From contig PAPH01000014.1 in the NCBI GenBank assembly GCA_002709005.1, positions 1 through 42,287 of the forward strand: 42,287 nucleotides of DNA, given 5' to 3'. The notes under the pieces were generated by a model that did not search any database, was not told where the DNA came from, and saw nothing but the letters and a program-made list of their open reading frames with translations. Below are positions 1-8,709 of the stretch, piece after piece. Each line of letters starts with the position of its first letter. Position 1 is the stretch's first letter. The position numbers were made by a program, and so were the translations under genes. This stretch comes from Hyphomicrobiales bacterium. GTDB taxonomy: Bacteria; Pseudomonadota; Alphaproteobacteria; Rhizobiales; Rhizobiaceae.

Positions 1-662
1 ATCTCTACGTCGTCATGTGCCGGACCGGCGAAGACGGCGCGGGCGGCATCTCCACGATCCTCATCCCCGAGGGAACGGAAGGCCTGTCCTTCGGCGCGAA
101 GGAGGACAAGATGGGCTGGCGCGCGCAGCCGACCACCGTCGTCCAGTTCGATGACTGCCGGATCGATGCCGGAAATCTGCTCGGCACGGAAGGCGCCGGT
201 TTCAAATATGCGATGGCGGGGCTCGACGGCGGACGCCTCAATATTTCCGCATGTGCCCTCGGCGGGGCTCAGGCAGCGCTCGACAAGGCGCTCGACTATA
301 TGGGTGAGCGCAAGGCCTTCGGACAAACGATCGACAGCTTCCAGGCGCTGCAGTTCCGTCTCGCCGATATGGAGATCGAGCTTCAGGCCGCGCGCACCTT
401 CCTGCGTCAGGCCGCCTGGAAGCTCGACAACAAGGCGCCGGACGCAACAAAATTCTGCGCCATGGCCAAGCGCTTCGTCACCGACACGGCCTTCGACGTC
501 GCCAATCAGGCGCTGCAATTGCACGGCGGCTACGGCTATCTCGCCGATTACGGGATCGAGAAGATCGTCCGCGATCTGCGCGTCCACCAGATCCTTGAGG
601 GCACCAACGAGATCATGCGGCTCATCGTCTCGCGCGCGCTGTTGAAGGAGCGGGACAAGTGA
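1..662 (+). CDS. Acyl-CoA dehydrogenase, isobutyryl-CoA dehydrogenase-like (5' end outside window)
   Basis: This is the C-terminal ~220 residues of a flavin acyl-CoA dehydrogenase; the frame is open to the left edge (first full codon at base 3), so the start lies outside. Family knowledge: these enzymes introduce the alpha,beta double bond into an acyl-CoA and pass electrons to ETF. The stretch LYVVMCRTG, the MGW-QPT region, the GLDGGR segment and the C-terminal LEGTNEIMR, which carries the catalytic glutamate in this family, resemble isobutyryl-CoA dehydrogenase (valine catabolism). The next gene, a 3-hydroxyisobutyryl-CoA hydrolase, is a later step of the same pathway and starts inside this gene's stop codon (GTGA overlap). 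The substrate is inferred from similarity and context; short/branched-chain acyl-CoA dehydrogenase is the conservative name. Confidence 0.9.
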   Translation, partial: LYVVMCRTGEDGAGGISTILIPEGTEGLSFGAKEDKMGWRAQPTTVVQFDDCRIDAGNLLGTEGAGFKYAMAGLDGGRLNISACALGGAQAALDKALDYMGERKAFGQTIDSFQALQFRLADMEIELQAARTFLRQAAWKLDNKAPDATKFCAMAKRFVTDTAFDVANQALQLHGGYGYLADYGIEKIVRDLRVHQILEGTNEIMRLIVSRALLKERDK

Positions 663-1702
663 GCGCCGGCAGCGACATTCTTTTGCGTGTGGAAGGCCGT
701 GTCGGCCACGCCACGCTCAATCGTCCGCAGGCGCTCAACGCGCTCTCCTATGAGATGGCGATCGCGCTCGAAGCCGCACTCGACGACTGGCGCGACGACC
801 CCGCGGTGGACATGGTGCTGATCGATGCCGAGGGCGAAAAGGCCTTCTGCGCCGGCGGCGACATCAACGCGCTCTACACCACCGGCAAGACGGGCAATCT
901 CGACTATGCGAGAACCTTCTGGGCCGACGAATACCGGCTCAACGCCAAGATCGCGGCCTTCCCGAAACCCTATGTGGCGCTGATGGACGGCATCGTCATG
1001 GGCGGCGGCGTCGGCGTTTCCGCCCACGGTACGCACCGGATCGTGACCGACAGGACCATGCTGGCCATGCCCGAATGCGGCATCGGTCTGATCCCCGACG
1101 TCGGCGGCACGTGGCTATTGGGGCACGCGCCGGGCCGGATCGGCGAATATCTGGGCCTGACCGGGGCGCGCATCGGCGCCGCGGATGCGATCCACGCCGG
1201 ATTCGCCGATATCTTCGTGCCGTCGGGAAAGCTCGATGACCTCCAGGCGCGGCTGATCGCCACCGGCGATCCGTCCTGTATTTCGAACTTCACATCCGAG
1301 CCGCCGGCCGGCGATCTTGCCTCGATCGGGGCGGACCTGGAAATGGCTTTTTCCGGCACTACCGTCGCGGATGTCCGCAAGGCGCTCGAGGGTATCGGAG
1401 CCGAATGGGCGGGCAAGGCGGCAAAAGCGATCGATCGCGGTTCGCCGATCTCGCTCGCCTGCACGCTCGAAATGGTTCGCGCTGCGCGTGACGATGCCTC
1501 CGTGGCGGATTCGCTCAAGCGCGAATACCGGTTCGTCTCGCGCTGCATGGAACACGGCGATTTTCTCGAAGGCGTGCGCGCGGCGATCATCGACAAGGAC
1601 CGCAATCCTGCCTTTGCCGGCGGCAAGCCCGCGAGCCGCGAAATGGTCAATTTCATGTTGTCCGAGCCTGAGGGAGGCGATATCCGCATAAAGCTCCGAT
1701 GA
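659..1702 (+). CDS. 3-hydroxyisobutyryl-CoA hydrolase (enoyl-CoA hydratase/isomerase family)
   Basis: A 347-residue crotonase-fold protein of the usual length for bacterial 3-hydroxyisobutyryl-CoA hydrolase, which releases free 3-hydroxyisobutyrate from its CoA thioester in valine degradation. Visible family signatures are the N-terminal LNRPQALNAL, the AFCAGGDI oxyanion-hole segment, the MDGIVMGGGVG loop and PECGIGLIPDVGG; the glutamate of PECGIG and the aspartate of PDVGG fit the hydrolase rather than the hydratase subgroup. It begins with GTG overlapping the TGA of the dehydrogenase gene, so the two are translationally coupled. The C-terminal extension past the crotonase core (DFLEGVRA, then DKDRNPAF) is also typical of this subfamily. 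A generic enoyl-CoA hydratase is the main alternative. Confidence 0.9.
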   Translation: MSAGSDILLRVEGRVGHATLNRPQALNALSYEMAIALEAALDDWRDDPAVDMVLIDAEGEKAFCAGGDINALYTTGKTGNLDYARTFWADEYRLNAKIAAFPKPYVALMDGIVMGGGVGVSAHGTHRIVTDRTMLAMPECGIGLIPDVGGTWLLGHAPGRIGEYLGLTGARIGAADAIHAGFADIFVPSGKLDDLQARLIATGDPSCISNFTSEPPAGDLASIGADLEMAFSGTTVADVRKALEGIGAEWAGKAAKAIDRGSPISLACTLEMVRAARDDASVADSLKREYRFVSRCMEHGDFLEGVRAAIIDKDRNPAFAGGKPASREMVNFMLSEPEGGDIRIKLR

Positions 1703-1722
1703 GCTGACAGGATAACCCCGAC

Positions 1723-2577
1723 ATGACTTCCCGCCTCGTTCTTCTCGGCACCAAGGGCGGCCCCGCCATCAGGCCGGGCGGCCCGTCGCCAACCTCCTCG
1801 CTGCTCGACATGGCGGACCGGAAAATCGTCGTCGACTGCGGGCTCGGTGTGGCCCGGGGCTTGGTCGAAACCGGCATGAGGCTCAGCGAACTAGACCTGA
1901 TATTCATCACCCATCTCCACTCCGACCATGTGCTGGAACTCGGCCCGCTGATCCATACTGCCTGGACCGCGGGGCTGGATCGCCCGGTCAAGGTCTACGG
2001 TCCGGTCGGCACCGCAGACGTCTGGCTGCATTTCTGCGCCTCGCTCGCCTATGACATCGAGACCCGCATCGACGACGAGGGCCGCCCGGATATTCGCGAC
2101 CTGGTCACGGTGCTGGAACACGGCGAGGGCCCTGTGCTCTCGGAGGGTGATCTGACGGTTTCGGCGCTGCGCGTCGATCATCCGCCGGTGACCGATTGCT
2201 TCGCGCTGAAATTCGAGGGCGGCGGCAGAACGGTCGTCTTTTCTTCCGATACTGCATATTTCCCACCGCTTGCCGCGTTCGGCCGCTCTGCCAACCTTCT
2301 GGTTCACGAGGGCCTTCATCCCGAAGGGCTCGAACGTCTGGTGTCGAGAACGGGCAACGGCGCCCGGCTGCGCGAGCATCTGACCGCGAGCCACACCTTC
2401 GCAGAGGATGTCGGCCGCATCGCAGCCGATGCCGGGGTTGGCCGCCTGGTGCTTCACCACCTCGTGCCTGCCGACGATCCGGAGATCACGGCGGCCGACT
2501 GGGAGCGCGAATTGCGCAAGACCTGGAAGGGGCCGCTCACCATTGGCAGCGACGGGCTGGTTCTGCCGCTCGATTGA
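1723..2577 (+). CDS. Metallo-beta-lactamase-fold hydrolase, RNase Z-like subgroup
   Basis: A 284-residue cytoplasmic protein with no signal peptide. The metal-binding motif THLHSDH sits at residues 63-69. Later ligands are probably the aspartate in SSDT (the central bridging ligand in this family) and the histidine in LHHLVPADD near the C-terminus. The N-terminal LLGTKGGP and SSLLD segments match the ribonuclease Z/arylsulfatase-like branch of the fold, but metabolic hydrolases (lactonases, thioesterases, cyclic-amide hydrolases) share this architecture. It lies 20 bp after the hydrolase gene on the same strand and is probably in the same transcript. Its own reaction cannot be deduced, and a tRNA-processing role seems unlikely in this catabolic setting. 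Its 3' end converges on the next, opposite-strand operon with a 6-bp gap. Confidence 0.8.
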   Translation: MTSRLVLLGTKGGPAIRPGGPSPTSSLLDMADRKIVVDCGLGVARGLVETGMRLSELDLIFITHLHSDHVLELGPLIHTAWTAGLDRPVKVYGPVGTADVWLHFCASLAYDIETRIDDEGRPDIRDLVTVLEHGEGPVLSEGDLTVSALRVDHPPVTDCFALKFEGGGRTVVFSSDTAYFPPLAAFGRSANLLVHEGLHPEGLERLVSRTGNGARLREHLTASHTFAEDVGRIAADAGVGRLVLHHLVPADDPEITAADWERELRKTWKGPLTIGSDGLVLPLD

Positions 2578-2583
2578 CGGCGG

Positions 2584-3171
2584 TCAGAGCTTGGCGAGGT
2601 TCTGCTCGACCTTCGCGAGGTAGGCATGGCGGCTTTCGGGCGTCGACAAATCCATGCGGTAATGGGCCAGATAGAGCGTCTTGCAGCGTTTGCCGCAAAG
2701 CCCGCGCATGCCGCGCAGGATTGTGCGGCGGCCGGGATGGCCGACGATGTTGGTCCACAGTCGCGTTGCGCCGCAGGTGGTGATCACGCCGAGAAAATTG
2801 ATGTGCTGCATGAGCGGCCTGATCGGCTCGTCGGTGGTGGGGATGGTGAAGGCGAGATCCGGCGTCCAGACCCGGTCGAGCCACCCTTTGAGCATTGCCG
2901 GCAGCCCGTACCACCAGGTCGGGTAGATGAAGAGAATGCCGTCCGCCGCCTTTAGCCGCTCCGCATGTTCGGGAAAGGGGTGATGCTCCATCGTCATCTC
3001 GTTGTAGTTCCGCCGTTCACCCGCCGACATGACGGGATCGAAACCCTCCTCGTAGAGATCGAGCAGATCGACCTCGTGTCCGCCCACCTTCAGCGCCCGG
3101 ATCGCGGTTTCCCGGATCGCCGCGCAGAAGCTCTCTGGCACGGGGTGGCAGTAGACGAGAAGAATACGCAT
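2584..3171 (-). CDS. NAD(P)H-dependent flavodoxin-fold oxidoreductase
   Basis: A 195-residue protein of the NAD(P)H:quinone oxidoreductase (flavodoxin-like) family: the N-terminus MRILLVYCHPVPESF is the FMN-phosphate loop, and IYPTWWYGLPAMLKGWLDR is the typical active-site segment. Such proteins carry FMN and reduce quinones or other small acceptors with NAD(P)H. The start at 3171 is chosen because it forms a TAATG junction with the stop of the upstream oxidase gene; an in-frame extension upstream reads into that gene. It is the last gene of the minus-strand operon running from 8649. It may supply reduced flavin or recycle an electron acceptor for the neighbouring FAD oxidase; that partnership is inferred from coupling only. 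Confidence 0.86.
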   Translation of the reverse strand: MRILLVYCHPVPESFCAAIRETAIRALKVGGHEVDLLDLYEEGFDPVMSAGERRNYNEMTMEHHPFPEHAERLKAADGILFIYPTWWYGLPAMLKGWLDRVWTPDLAFTIPTTDEPIRPLMQHINFLGVITTCGATRLWTNIVGHPGRRTILRGMRGLCGKRCKTLYLAHYRMDLSTPESRHAYLAKVEQNLAKL

Positions 3172-4571
3172 TACCGGGCTCCCTGAAGGCCCTTGAACAG
3201 CCATGTCTGTCCGGAACTGAAATCATAACCGGGATCGTCCCAGGCGATCATCTTGCCGGGGTTCAAGAGCCCCTTGGGATCGGCTTCGCGCTTGAAGGCG
3301 AGCTGGATCTCGTCGGTCTGCTTCATGCCGCCTTCCTCCAGAGTGTAGCGGTGCGGATTGAAGATCGGGCAGCCATTGTCGTTGTGGAACGCCACGATCT
3401 CGTCGAGCCTGTCCTCCGTCGTATATCTGATGAGCGGCAGGCCGAAACAGGTGATGTCGCCGTCGAAACGGACGAACTCCAGATGCGAGATCATCTCGCC
3501 TTCGGCAAAACTCTCGTCCATCCTGCGGCTGAGCTCCAACTGGTTCGGGAACGGGTAAAGCACCTGGAGATAGGTCCAGGCCGGTTCCACTCTCAGCGCG
3601 CGTAGCGTCGTATGGTTCCACGATAGCTCGAAGATCGGCGGCAGTCCCGCAAGATCGCCCGCCATCGTCGCGTCAAAGGCGATGCGCCCGCCATGGCGGC
3701 GGTTGAAGGCCAGAAGCGCGTCATGGGACTGCGGAGCAACCATGACGAGCACGACATGCTGGCCTTCCTCGAGAAACGTCCGGTGCCGCTTGAAATAGTC
3801 GAACGGGCAGGGGGCCGCGACCACCGAGACGAGCTTGGTCAATATGCCATCCTGCCGGGCGAGCGAATTTGCGTAAGCGGCAGCGTCCGCAAACGAGGGG
3901 AAACCGATGATCATGTCGATCCAGTCATAGGCCGGTGCCAGCGGCATCTCGACTTCGGTGATGATCCCGTTGGTGCCGTAGGCGTGGATCGCCTTGTGCA
4001 GATCCTGGCTGGTGAGTTCGAGGACGCGCGGCTCGGCTTCCATCGTCACCACCCGGAGCCGGATGACGTTGCCGAAATCACGCAAGCCGCCAAAATTGAT
4101 CGAACCGACCCCGCCCGAGCCGCCGGCGATGAAGCCGCCGATCGTCGCCGTATGCGCGGTCGAGGGGTGCATCCGCATCTCCTGGCACGAGTGTTCGCGC
4201 GCCGCCTTGTCGATATCCGCGCATTTGACGCCCGGTCCGCAGACGATCCGGCCCGGGGAGATCTCGCGGATGTCGTTCATCTCCGCGAGCGACAGCACGA
4301 CGCCGCCCGACAGCGGCATGGCCTGGCCGTAATTGCCGGTGCCGGTGCCGCGCGGGGTGACCGGGATGTCGTGCCGGTAGCACGCCTTGAGCACGGCAAT
4401 CAGTTCCGCATCGGTCTTCGGCGAAACGACGAGATCGCCTGTCACGTTTGCAAGGCGTTCCTTCAGAACCGGCGAGTACCAGTAGAAATCGCGGCTTTTC
4501 TGCTGCACGATTTTTTCGTTGTCCTCGATCCGGATGCCGGCGAGATCCGCGCGCAAAGCCTCGATATTCAT
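3171..4571 (-). CDS. FAD-linked oxidase (FAD-binding PCMH-type oxidoreductase)
   Basis: A 466-residue FAD-dependent oxidase/dehydrogenase of the glycolate-oxidase GlcD/vanillyl-alcohol-oxidase superfamily. The FAD-binding domain occupies roughly residues 40-220, with VSPKTDAEL, PRGTGTGNYGQ, then HPSTAHTATIGGFIAGGSGG and the end-of-domain YGTNGIITEVEMPL. The C-terminal part (NPHRYTLEEGG, LLNPGKM) matches the family's C-terminal oxidase domain. No signal peptide is seen, so it should be cytoplasmic. It begins 3 bp after the stop of the amidohydrolase gene and overlaps the next gene by one base (TAATG), so the three are coupled. The substrate is unknown; a hydroxy acid, amine or amide-derived alcohol freed by the amidohydrolase would fit the context. 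Confidence 0.87.
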   Translation of the reverse strand: MNIEALRADLAGIRIEDNEKIVQQKSRDFYWYSPVLKERLANVTGDLVVSPKTDAELIAVLKACYRHDIPVTPRGTGTGNYGQAMPLSGGVVLSLAEMNDIREISPGRIVCGPGVKCADIDKAAREHSCQEMRMHPSTAHTATIGGFIAGGSGGVGSINFGGLRDFGNVIRLRVVTMEAEPRVLELTSQDLHKAIHAYGTNGIITEVEMPLAPAYDWIDMIIGFPSFADAAAYANSLARQDGILTKLVSVVAAPCPFDYFKRHRTFLEEGQHVVLVMVAPQSHDALLAFNRRHGGRIAFDATMAGDLAGLPPIFELSWNHTTLRALRVEPAWTYLQVLYPFPNQLELSRRMDESFAEGEMISHLEFVRFDGDITCFGLPLIRYTTEDRLDEIVAFHNDNGCPIFNPHRYTLEEGGMKQTDEIQLAFKREADPKGLLNPGKMIAWDDPGYDFSSGQTWLFKGLQGAR

Positions 4572-4574
4572 GGC

Positions 4575-5888
4575 TTATCCCTTCATCAGATCGTCGAGTT
4601 CGCTGTAGCGGGGCAGTTGCGTCTCGATCGCGCTTCCGCCGCGGATCACCACGCGACCCGATTCCGGGCGCGAGAGAAGTTCGGTGAAGCGGCGGCCTTC
4701 GAAGATGACGAAATCGGCTGGCCCGCCGGCTTCCAGCAAACCGCGATCGGCGAGCCCCAAGGCGCGCGCGGCATTGCGCCCCACCGCTGCCGGCCAGTCG
4801 CCCACCGGATGGTCGAAATGCAGGATGCGGGTGGCCTCGCGATAGACCTCCAGCATGTCGAGATCACCATAGGCGTAGAAGGAGTCGCGGGTGTTGTCGG
4901 AAGCCACCGCGACATTGATCCCGCGCGCCGCCATTTCATGCAGCAAGGTCACCCCGCGCCAGCGCGGCGTCGTGCCGTCATTTCGCCGGTCCTGCAGATA
5001 CATATTGCACATGGGCAGCGAGACCACCGACAGTCCGGCTTCCGCGACAAGATCCAGCGTTTCAAGAACCTGACCGTCCGGCTGTCGCGCCAGCGAGCAG
5101 CAATGGCCGACGAGGATACGGTTATCGAACCCGTGCCGGAGCGCGGCCGACGCTATACGGTTGAGTGAGACGGCGGAAACGTCGTCGGTTTCGTCTGCGT
5201 GGAAATCCAGTTCGAGCCCGAGCCTCGTTGCGGTCGTGAAAACCCGGTCAAGCAGCGCATCAAGATCGGGCACCATATAGGTTACCGCTCCGAGCACGCC
5301 GCCATGGCTCGCCACCGTCTGGGCGAGTCCTTCGAATGCCGCTTCGTCGCGGACCGTGTCGATGCCGACGAGCGAAACCGCCTGGAGGTCGACCCGACCT
5401 TTCCATCGCGATCGCATTTCCGAAAAGACCGGCCACGAAATGGCTTCCTGCGGGGCGATGGAATCGAGATGCGTTCGGATCGACGAAGTGCCGTGCGCAT
5501 AAGCGCAGCGTATGCCGAAATCCATCCGCCGGGCCACGTCCTCAGCCGACCAGCGTCCGATCCGGTCTTCCCCCACCGACGACAGCGCGCCGGCGAAGGT
5601 GCCGTCGGGGTTGGGCTTGCGCGGCCAGATGTGCCCCTTGTCGAGATGGGTGTGGCAATCGACGAATGTCGGCAGCACGATCCCGCCGCCACCATCCACC
5701 GCGTCCGTAACTGCGGTGCCGCCTCCCGGCTCTATCCCGCTGATCCGCCCGTCGGCGACCATCAGCCGGGCGAGCGCCAGTCCGTCTTCGTCGAAGGAGA
5801 GGCCGGCCGCCGAGGTCGAGCTGCCATGCAGGCGGATATTGTCGAGAACGAAACGTCTGGAATTCGGTATTTCAGAAGCCGTGCGCAT
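4575..5888 (-). CDS. Cytosine-deaminase-like amidohydrolase
   Basis: A 437-residue metal-dependent amidohydrolase of the cytosine deaminase (CodA)/atrazine-hydrolase-type superfamily. Visible landmarks are the N-terminal beta-sandwich ending in LPTFVDCHTHLDKGH (first metal histidines), FHADETDD (third ligand region with a catalytic-type Glu), VGHCCSL, and ASDNTRD supplying the late aspartate. The family hydrolyses C-N bonds in rings or exocyclic amino groups. The true start is ATG at 5888, overlapping the permease stop by one base (TAATG); the same frame stays open further upstream inside the permease gene, but that extension is not coding. With the transporter before it and the oxidase after it, it probably acts on the imported N-heterocycle. 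Cytosine itself is only one possible substrate. Confidence 0.88.
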   Translation of the reverse strand: MRTASEIPNSRRFVLDNIRLHGSSTSAAGLSFDEDGLALARLMVADGRISGIEPGGGTAVTDAVDGGGGIVLPTFVDCHTHLDKGHIWPRKPNPDGTFAGALSSVGEDRIGRWSAEDVARRMDFGIRCAYAHGTSSIRTHLDSIAPQEAISWPVFSEMRSRWKGRVDLQAVSLVGIDTVRDEAAFEGLAQTVASHGGVLGAVTYMVPDLDALLDRVFTTATRLGLELDFHADETDDVSAVSLNRIASAALRHGFDNRILVGHCCSLARQPDGQVLETLDLVAEAGLSVVSLPMCNMYLQDRRNDGTTPRWRGVTLLHEMAARGINVAVASDNTRDSFYAYGDLDMLEVYREATRILHFDHPVGDWPAAVGRNAARALGLADRGLLEAGGPADFVIFEGRRFTELLSRPESGRVVIRGGSAIETQLPRYSELDDLMKG

Positions 5889-6757
5889 TATCGGTCCCGC
5901 TCGATGGCACTTTCGTGCCAGCGCCTGAGGATCAGGTGGCTGATGACCGACAGGCTGACGAAGATCAGGATGCCCGTCAGCGAGATAAGCAGCAGCGCTG
6001 CGAACAAACGGGGGATCTTCAGCCGGTAGCCGGCTTCGATGATCCGCGAGGCGAGGCCGGATTCCTGACCCGCGGCACCGGCCACGAACTCCGCGACCAC
6101 CGCGCCGATCAGCGCCAGTCCGCCGGCGATCTTCAGCCCGCCGAGAAAATAGGGCATGGCTGCGGGAAGCCTGAGATGCCGGAGCGTCTGCCAGCGGGTT
6201 GCGCCGTTGAGCCGGAAATAATCGAGAAGATTGCGATCGACCGAATTGAGCCCCAGCGTGGTGTTCGACAGGATCGGGAAGAAGGCGACGATCCAGGCGC
6301 AGAGCAACAACTTGGCCGTCTGGTTGTCGACATAGATGTTGATCAGCGGAAAGATTGCCACAATCGGCGTGACCTGGAGAATGATGGCGAAGGGAAACAG
6401 CGACATCTCCACCCAGCGCGACTGGGTGAACAGGATCGCCAGCCCCACGCCACCGGTGACCGCGAGCGCCAGCGACAGCACGGTGATCTTCAACGTCACC
6501 AGAAGGGCGGGCAACAGGATGCCCGCATCCTGCCAGAGCGTCGTCATCACCAGCCAGGGGCGCGGCAGAATGTAGGGCGGAATTTCGTTGGCAACGCAGA
6601 TCATATGCCACAGGAAAAGAGCGAGACACATGATCGCGAGCGGCATCAGCCAGCGGCCGATCTTTTCCCGCCGCGCCGCACGGATGCGCGCGGCTTCCTC
6701 GGCATCGATGGCGGCGGCTGGCGGCATACGCGTGGTGGAAAGATCAGTGGACGCCAA
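5888..6757 (-). CDS. ABC transporter permease, NitT/TauT (BPD inner-membrane) type
   Basis: A roughly 280-residue inner-membrane protein with about six hydrophobic segments (for example LPLAIMCLALFLWHM, a VTLKITVLSLALAV segment and LFAALLLISLTGILIF). The EAA-type loop that contacts the ATPase is the DYFRLNGATRWQTLRHLRLP region. This matches permeases of the SsuC/TauC/ThiX class. Two starts are possible: ATG at 6727 has no clear ribosome-binding site, while TTG at 6757 has GGGGAG nine bases upstream and overlaps the ATPase gene by 14 bases. I chose TTG on that basis; the difference is only ten residues of unstructured N-terminus. Its stop overlaps the amidohydrolase start. Confidence 0.87.
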   Translation of the reverse strand: MASTDLSTTRMPPAAAIDAEEAARIRAARREKIGRWLMPLAIMCLALFLWHMICVANEIPPYILPRPWLVMTTLWQDAGILLPALLVTLKITVLSLALAVTGGVGLAILFTQSRWVEMSLFPFAIILQVTPIVAIFPLINIYVDNQTAKLLLCAWIVAFFPILSNTTLGLNSVDRNLLDYFRLNGATRWQTLRHLRLPAAMPYFLGGLKIAGGLALIGAVVAEFVAGAAGQESGLASRIIEAGYRLKIPRLFAALLLISLTGILIFVSLSVISHLILRRWHESAIERDR

Positions 6758-7562
6758 TGTTGAACACTCCCCGCGCGCCTGCTTCTTCTCCCATGCTTTC
6801 GTCGCCCATGGCACGCGCGAGCGTGTGCGAGACCTCGCGGCAGATCTCGGCATAGTCGGATGACGTCCTGAACGCGTCGGTGCGCGGGTAGGGCGCGTCG
6901 ACCGCCATCTCGCGGAAGATACGGCCCGGTCGCGCGGCCATCACCGCGACCCGGTTGGACAGGAACACGCTCTCGAACACCGAATGGGTAACGAAGATCG
7001 CGGTGAAGCCGCGTTCGTGCCAGAGGTCGAGAATATCGGCATTCAGCCTGAAGCGGGTGATCTCGTCGAGTGCCGCGAAGGGCTCGTCGAGCAACAGCAT
7101 TTTCGGCCGGGTGATCAGCGCGCGGGCAACGGAGACCCGCATCTTCATGCCGCCGGACAATTCGCGTGGCACCGCCTTTTCGAATCCGGTCAGATGCACC
7201 CGTTCGAGGGCCTCGCCGATTTCGCCCGCCGCCTCGGCGCGGCTGACGCCGCGCAGCCTGAGCGGCATCCAGACATTGTCGAACACGCTTGCCCAGGGCA
7301 GAAGCGTCGGTTCCTGGAAGACGAAGCCGATCTCGCCGCGCGCCAGTTCGCCGCCCGGCCACTCGAGATGACCGGAGGTTGGCGAGGAGAGCCCGGCGAT
7401 GATCCTGAGCGCGGTGGACTTGCCGCACCCCGACGGCCCGAGAAGGCTCAGAAAATCACCCTGCCTCACGCTCAGTTGCACATCCTCCAGCGCCACGGTG
7501 CCGGAGGCGAAACTCTTGCCGATATTCCGCAGCACGAGCTGCGGGGCGAGGGATGCGGTCAT
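6744..7562 (-). CDS. ABC transporter ATP-binding protein, NitT/TauT type
   Basis: A 272-residue nucleotide-binding subunit energising the neighbouring permease. All catalytic motifs are intact: Walker A GPSGCGKST near residue 45, Q-loop VFQEPTLLPW, signature LSGGMKMRV, Walker B MLLLDEPFAALD and the H-loop in FVTHSVFES. The signature variant SGGMKMR and the LLPW Q-loop are usual for nitrate/taurine/pyrimidine-type importers. It starts with ATG at 7562, 70 bp downstream of the binding-protein gene, and is third from last in coupling order with permease and amidohydrolase. It probably works as a homodimer. Confidence 0.92.
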   Translation of the reverse strand: MTASLAPQLVLRNIGKSFASGTVALEDVQLSVRQGDFLSLLGPSGCGKSTALRIIAGLSSPTSGHLEWPGGELARGEIGFVFQEPTLLPWASVFDNVWMPLRLRGVSRAEAAGEIGEALERVHLTGFEKAVPRELSGGMKMRVSVARALITRPKMLLLDEPFAALDEITRFRLNADILDLWHERGFTAIFVTHSVFESVFLSNRVAVMAARPGRIFREMAVDAPYPRTDAFRTSSDYAEICREVSHTLARAMGDESMGEEAGARGVFNIGVH

Positions 7563-7632
7563 ATTCTCGCGTCACTTACAGGTCGAAGACGCCGGCGGTT
7601 TGCGCCGGGCCTCCGAAGGGTTCACATCGCCG

Positions 7633-8649
7633 CTATTTCTTCAGGTTTAGTCCCACCTTTTGGTTGACGAAGTCGAGCGTGTAGCTCGCCTTGATGTCGA
7701 GCCCGTCGGTGACAACGCCCGCCTTGACCATCTTGTCGTAAAAGCTCTGCATTCGCTCGTCGGTCATCGCGCCGATGCCGAGCGTTTCCGTATCGCCGGA
7801 ATCGACGATCCCGTATTCCTTCATCTTGTCGATGGAAAAGGCGATCTGCTCATCGGACATGTCCGGGTTGTCGGCCTTGATCAGTTCGTTTGCCGCGGAA
7901 TTGTCGCCATAGAGATAGTTGTACCAGCCCTTGATCGACCCCTCGACGAAGCATGTGACGATCTCCGGCTTCTCCTCGATCGTCGCGGTCATGGCCTCGA
8001 TCGTGGTGGAATAGGTGTCGAAACCGTAATCGGCGATCAGGAAGAGGTTGGGCTTGAAGCCGCCTTCCTTTTCCACCGCATAGGGTTCGGACGTAATGTA
8101 GCCCTGCTGCACGGACTTCTTGTCGGCGATAAAGGGCGCGGGGTTGAACGTGTAGGGCACGCGCTTGGAGGCGTCGAAGCCGAACTCGGTGATCATCCAC
8201 TGGAAGTAGCTCTGGAATCCCTGGTCGCCGAGAATGTAGGTATCGGCGTCTTTCAGAGATTCCCAGGTGTCGAACCCCTGGTCCGGGTGCGTCATCAGCA
8301 CCTGCGGCTCCTTCTGGAAGGATGCCGCGATCACCTTCACGGGGATGCCTTCCTCGAGTGCCGAGAACGGCTCGAGCATGTTGCCGCCCATGTTGAAGTC
8401 GATCTTGCCAGCAAGCAGAAGCGCCCGGTTGTTGACCTGCGGGCCGCCCTGCAGGATCGTCACCTCCAGCCCGCAGGCCTCGTAGGTGCCGTCTGCGACG
8501 GACTGGTAGAACCCGCCATGTTCCGGCTGCGCCAGCCAGTTGGTGCCGAAGGAGACTTTTTCGGCGGCCGGCGCGCCTGATGCCATCGAGAGAAAAGATG
8601 CCGTCGAGAGGAAAACTGCGGAAAGAAAGCTGCGGTGAAGTGCGGTCAT
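7633..8649 (-). CDS. ABC transporter substrate-binding protein, NMT1/THI5-like (SsuA/ThiY fold)
   Basis: A 338-residue secreted binding protein. The N-terminus (MTALHRSFLSAVF, then a hydrophobic run ending in GAPAAE) is a Sec signal peptide with probable cleavage near the AxA. The mature part begins VSFGTNWLAQPEHGGFY and contains GLEVTILQGGPQVNN and AGKIDFNMGGN, characteristic of the NMT1 family that binds pyrimidines, sulfonates or aromatic N-compounds. ATG 8649 is chosen because it directly precedes the signal peptide and has AGGG nine bases upstream; ATG 8658 is a near-equal alternative. It is the first gene of the minus operon, about 50 nt downstream of the predicted sigma-54 start site. 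The ligand cannot be told from sequence. Confidence 0.88.
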   Translation of the reverse strand: MTALHRSFLSAVFLSTASFLSMASGAPAAEKVSFGTNWLAQPEHGGFYQSVADGTYEACGLEVTILQGGPQVNNRALLLAGKIDFNMGGNMLEPFSALEEGIPVKVIAASFQKEPQVLMTHPDQGFDTWESLKDADTYILGDQGFQSYFQWMITEFGFDASKRVPYTFNPAPFIADKKSVQQGYITSEPYAVEKEGGFKPNLFLIADYGFDTYSTTIEAMTATIEEKPEIVTCFVEGSIKGWYNYLYGDNSAANELIKADNPDMSDEQIAFSIDKMKEYGIVDSGDTETLGIGAMTDERMQSFYDKMVKAGVVTDGLDIKASYTLDFVNQKVGLNLKK

Positions 8650-8709
8650 GCTCGCCATCCCTGTTCCGGCGGTCGCCGTCATGGCGCCGCTACGTCGATC
8701 ATGGTGCGG

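Noticed and set aside
3693..5168. Long plus-strand open frame (about 490 codons) opposite the FAD oxidase and amidohydrolase genes
   Set aside because: It is antisense to two well-supported genes and has no recognisable family or ribosome-binding site; long antisense frames are common in GC-rich DNA with strong codon bias.
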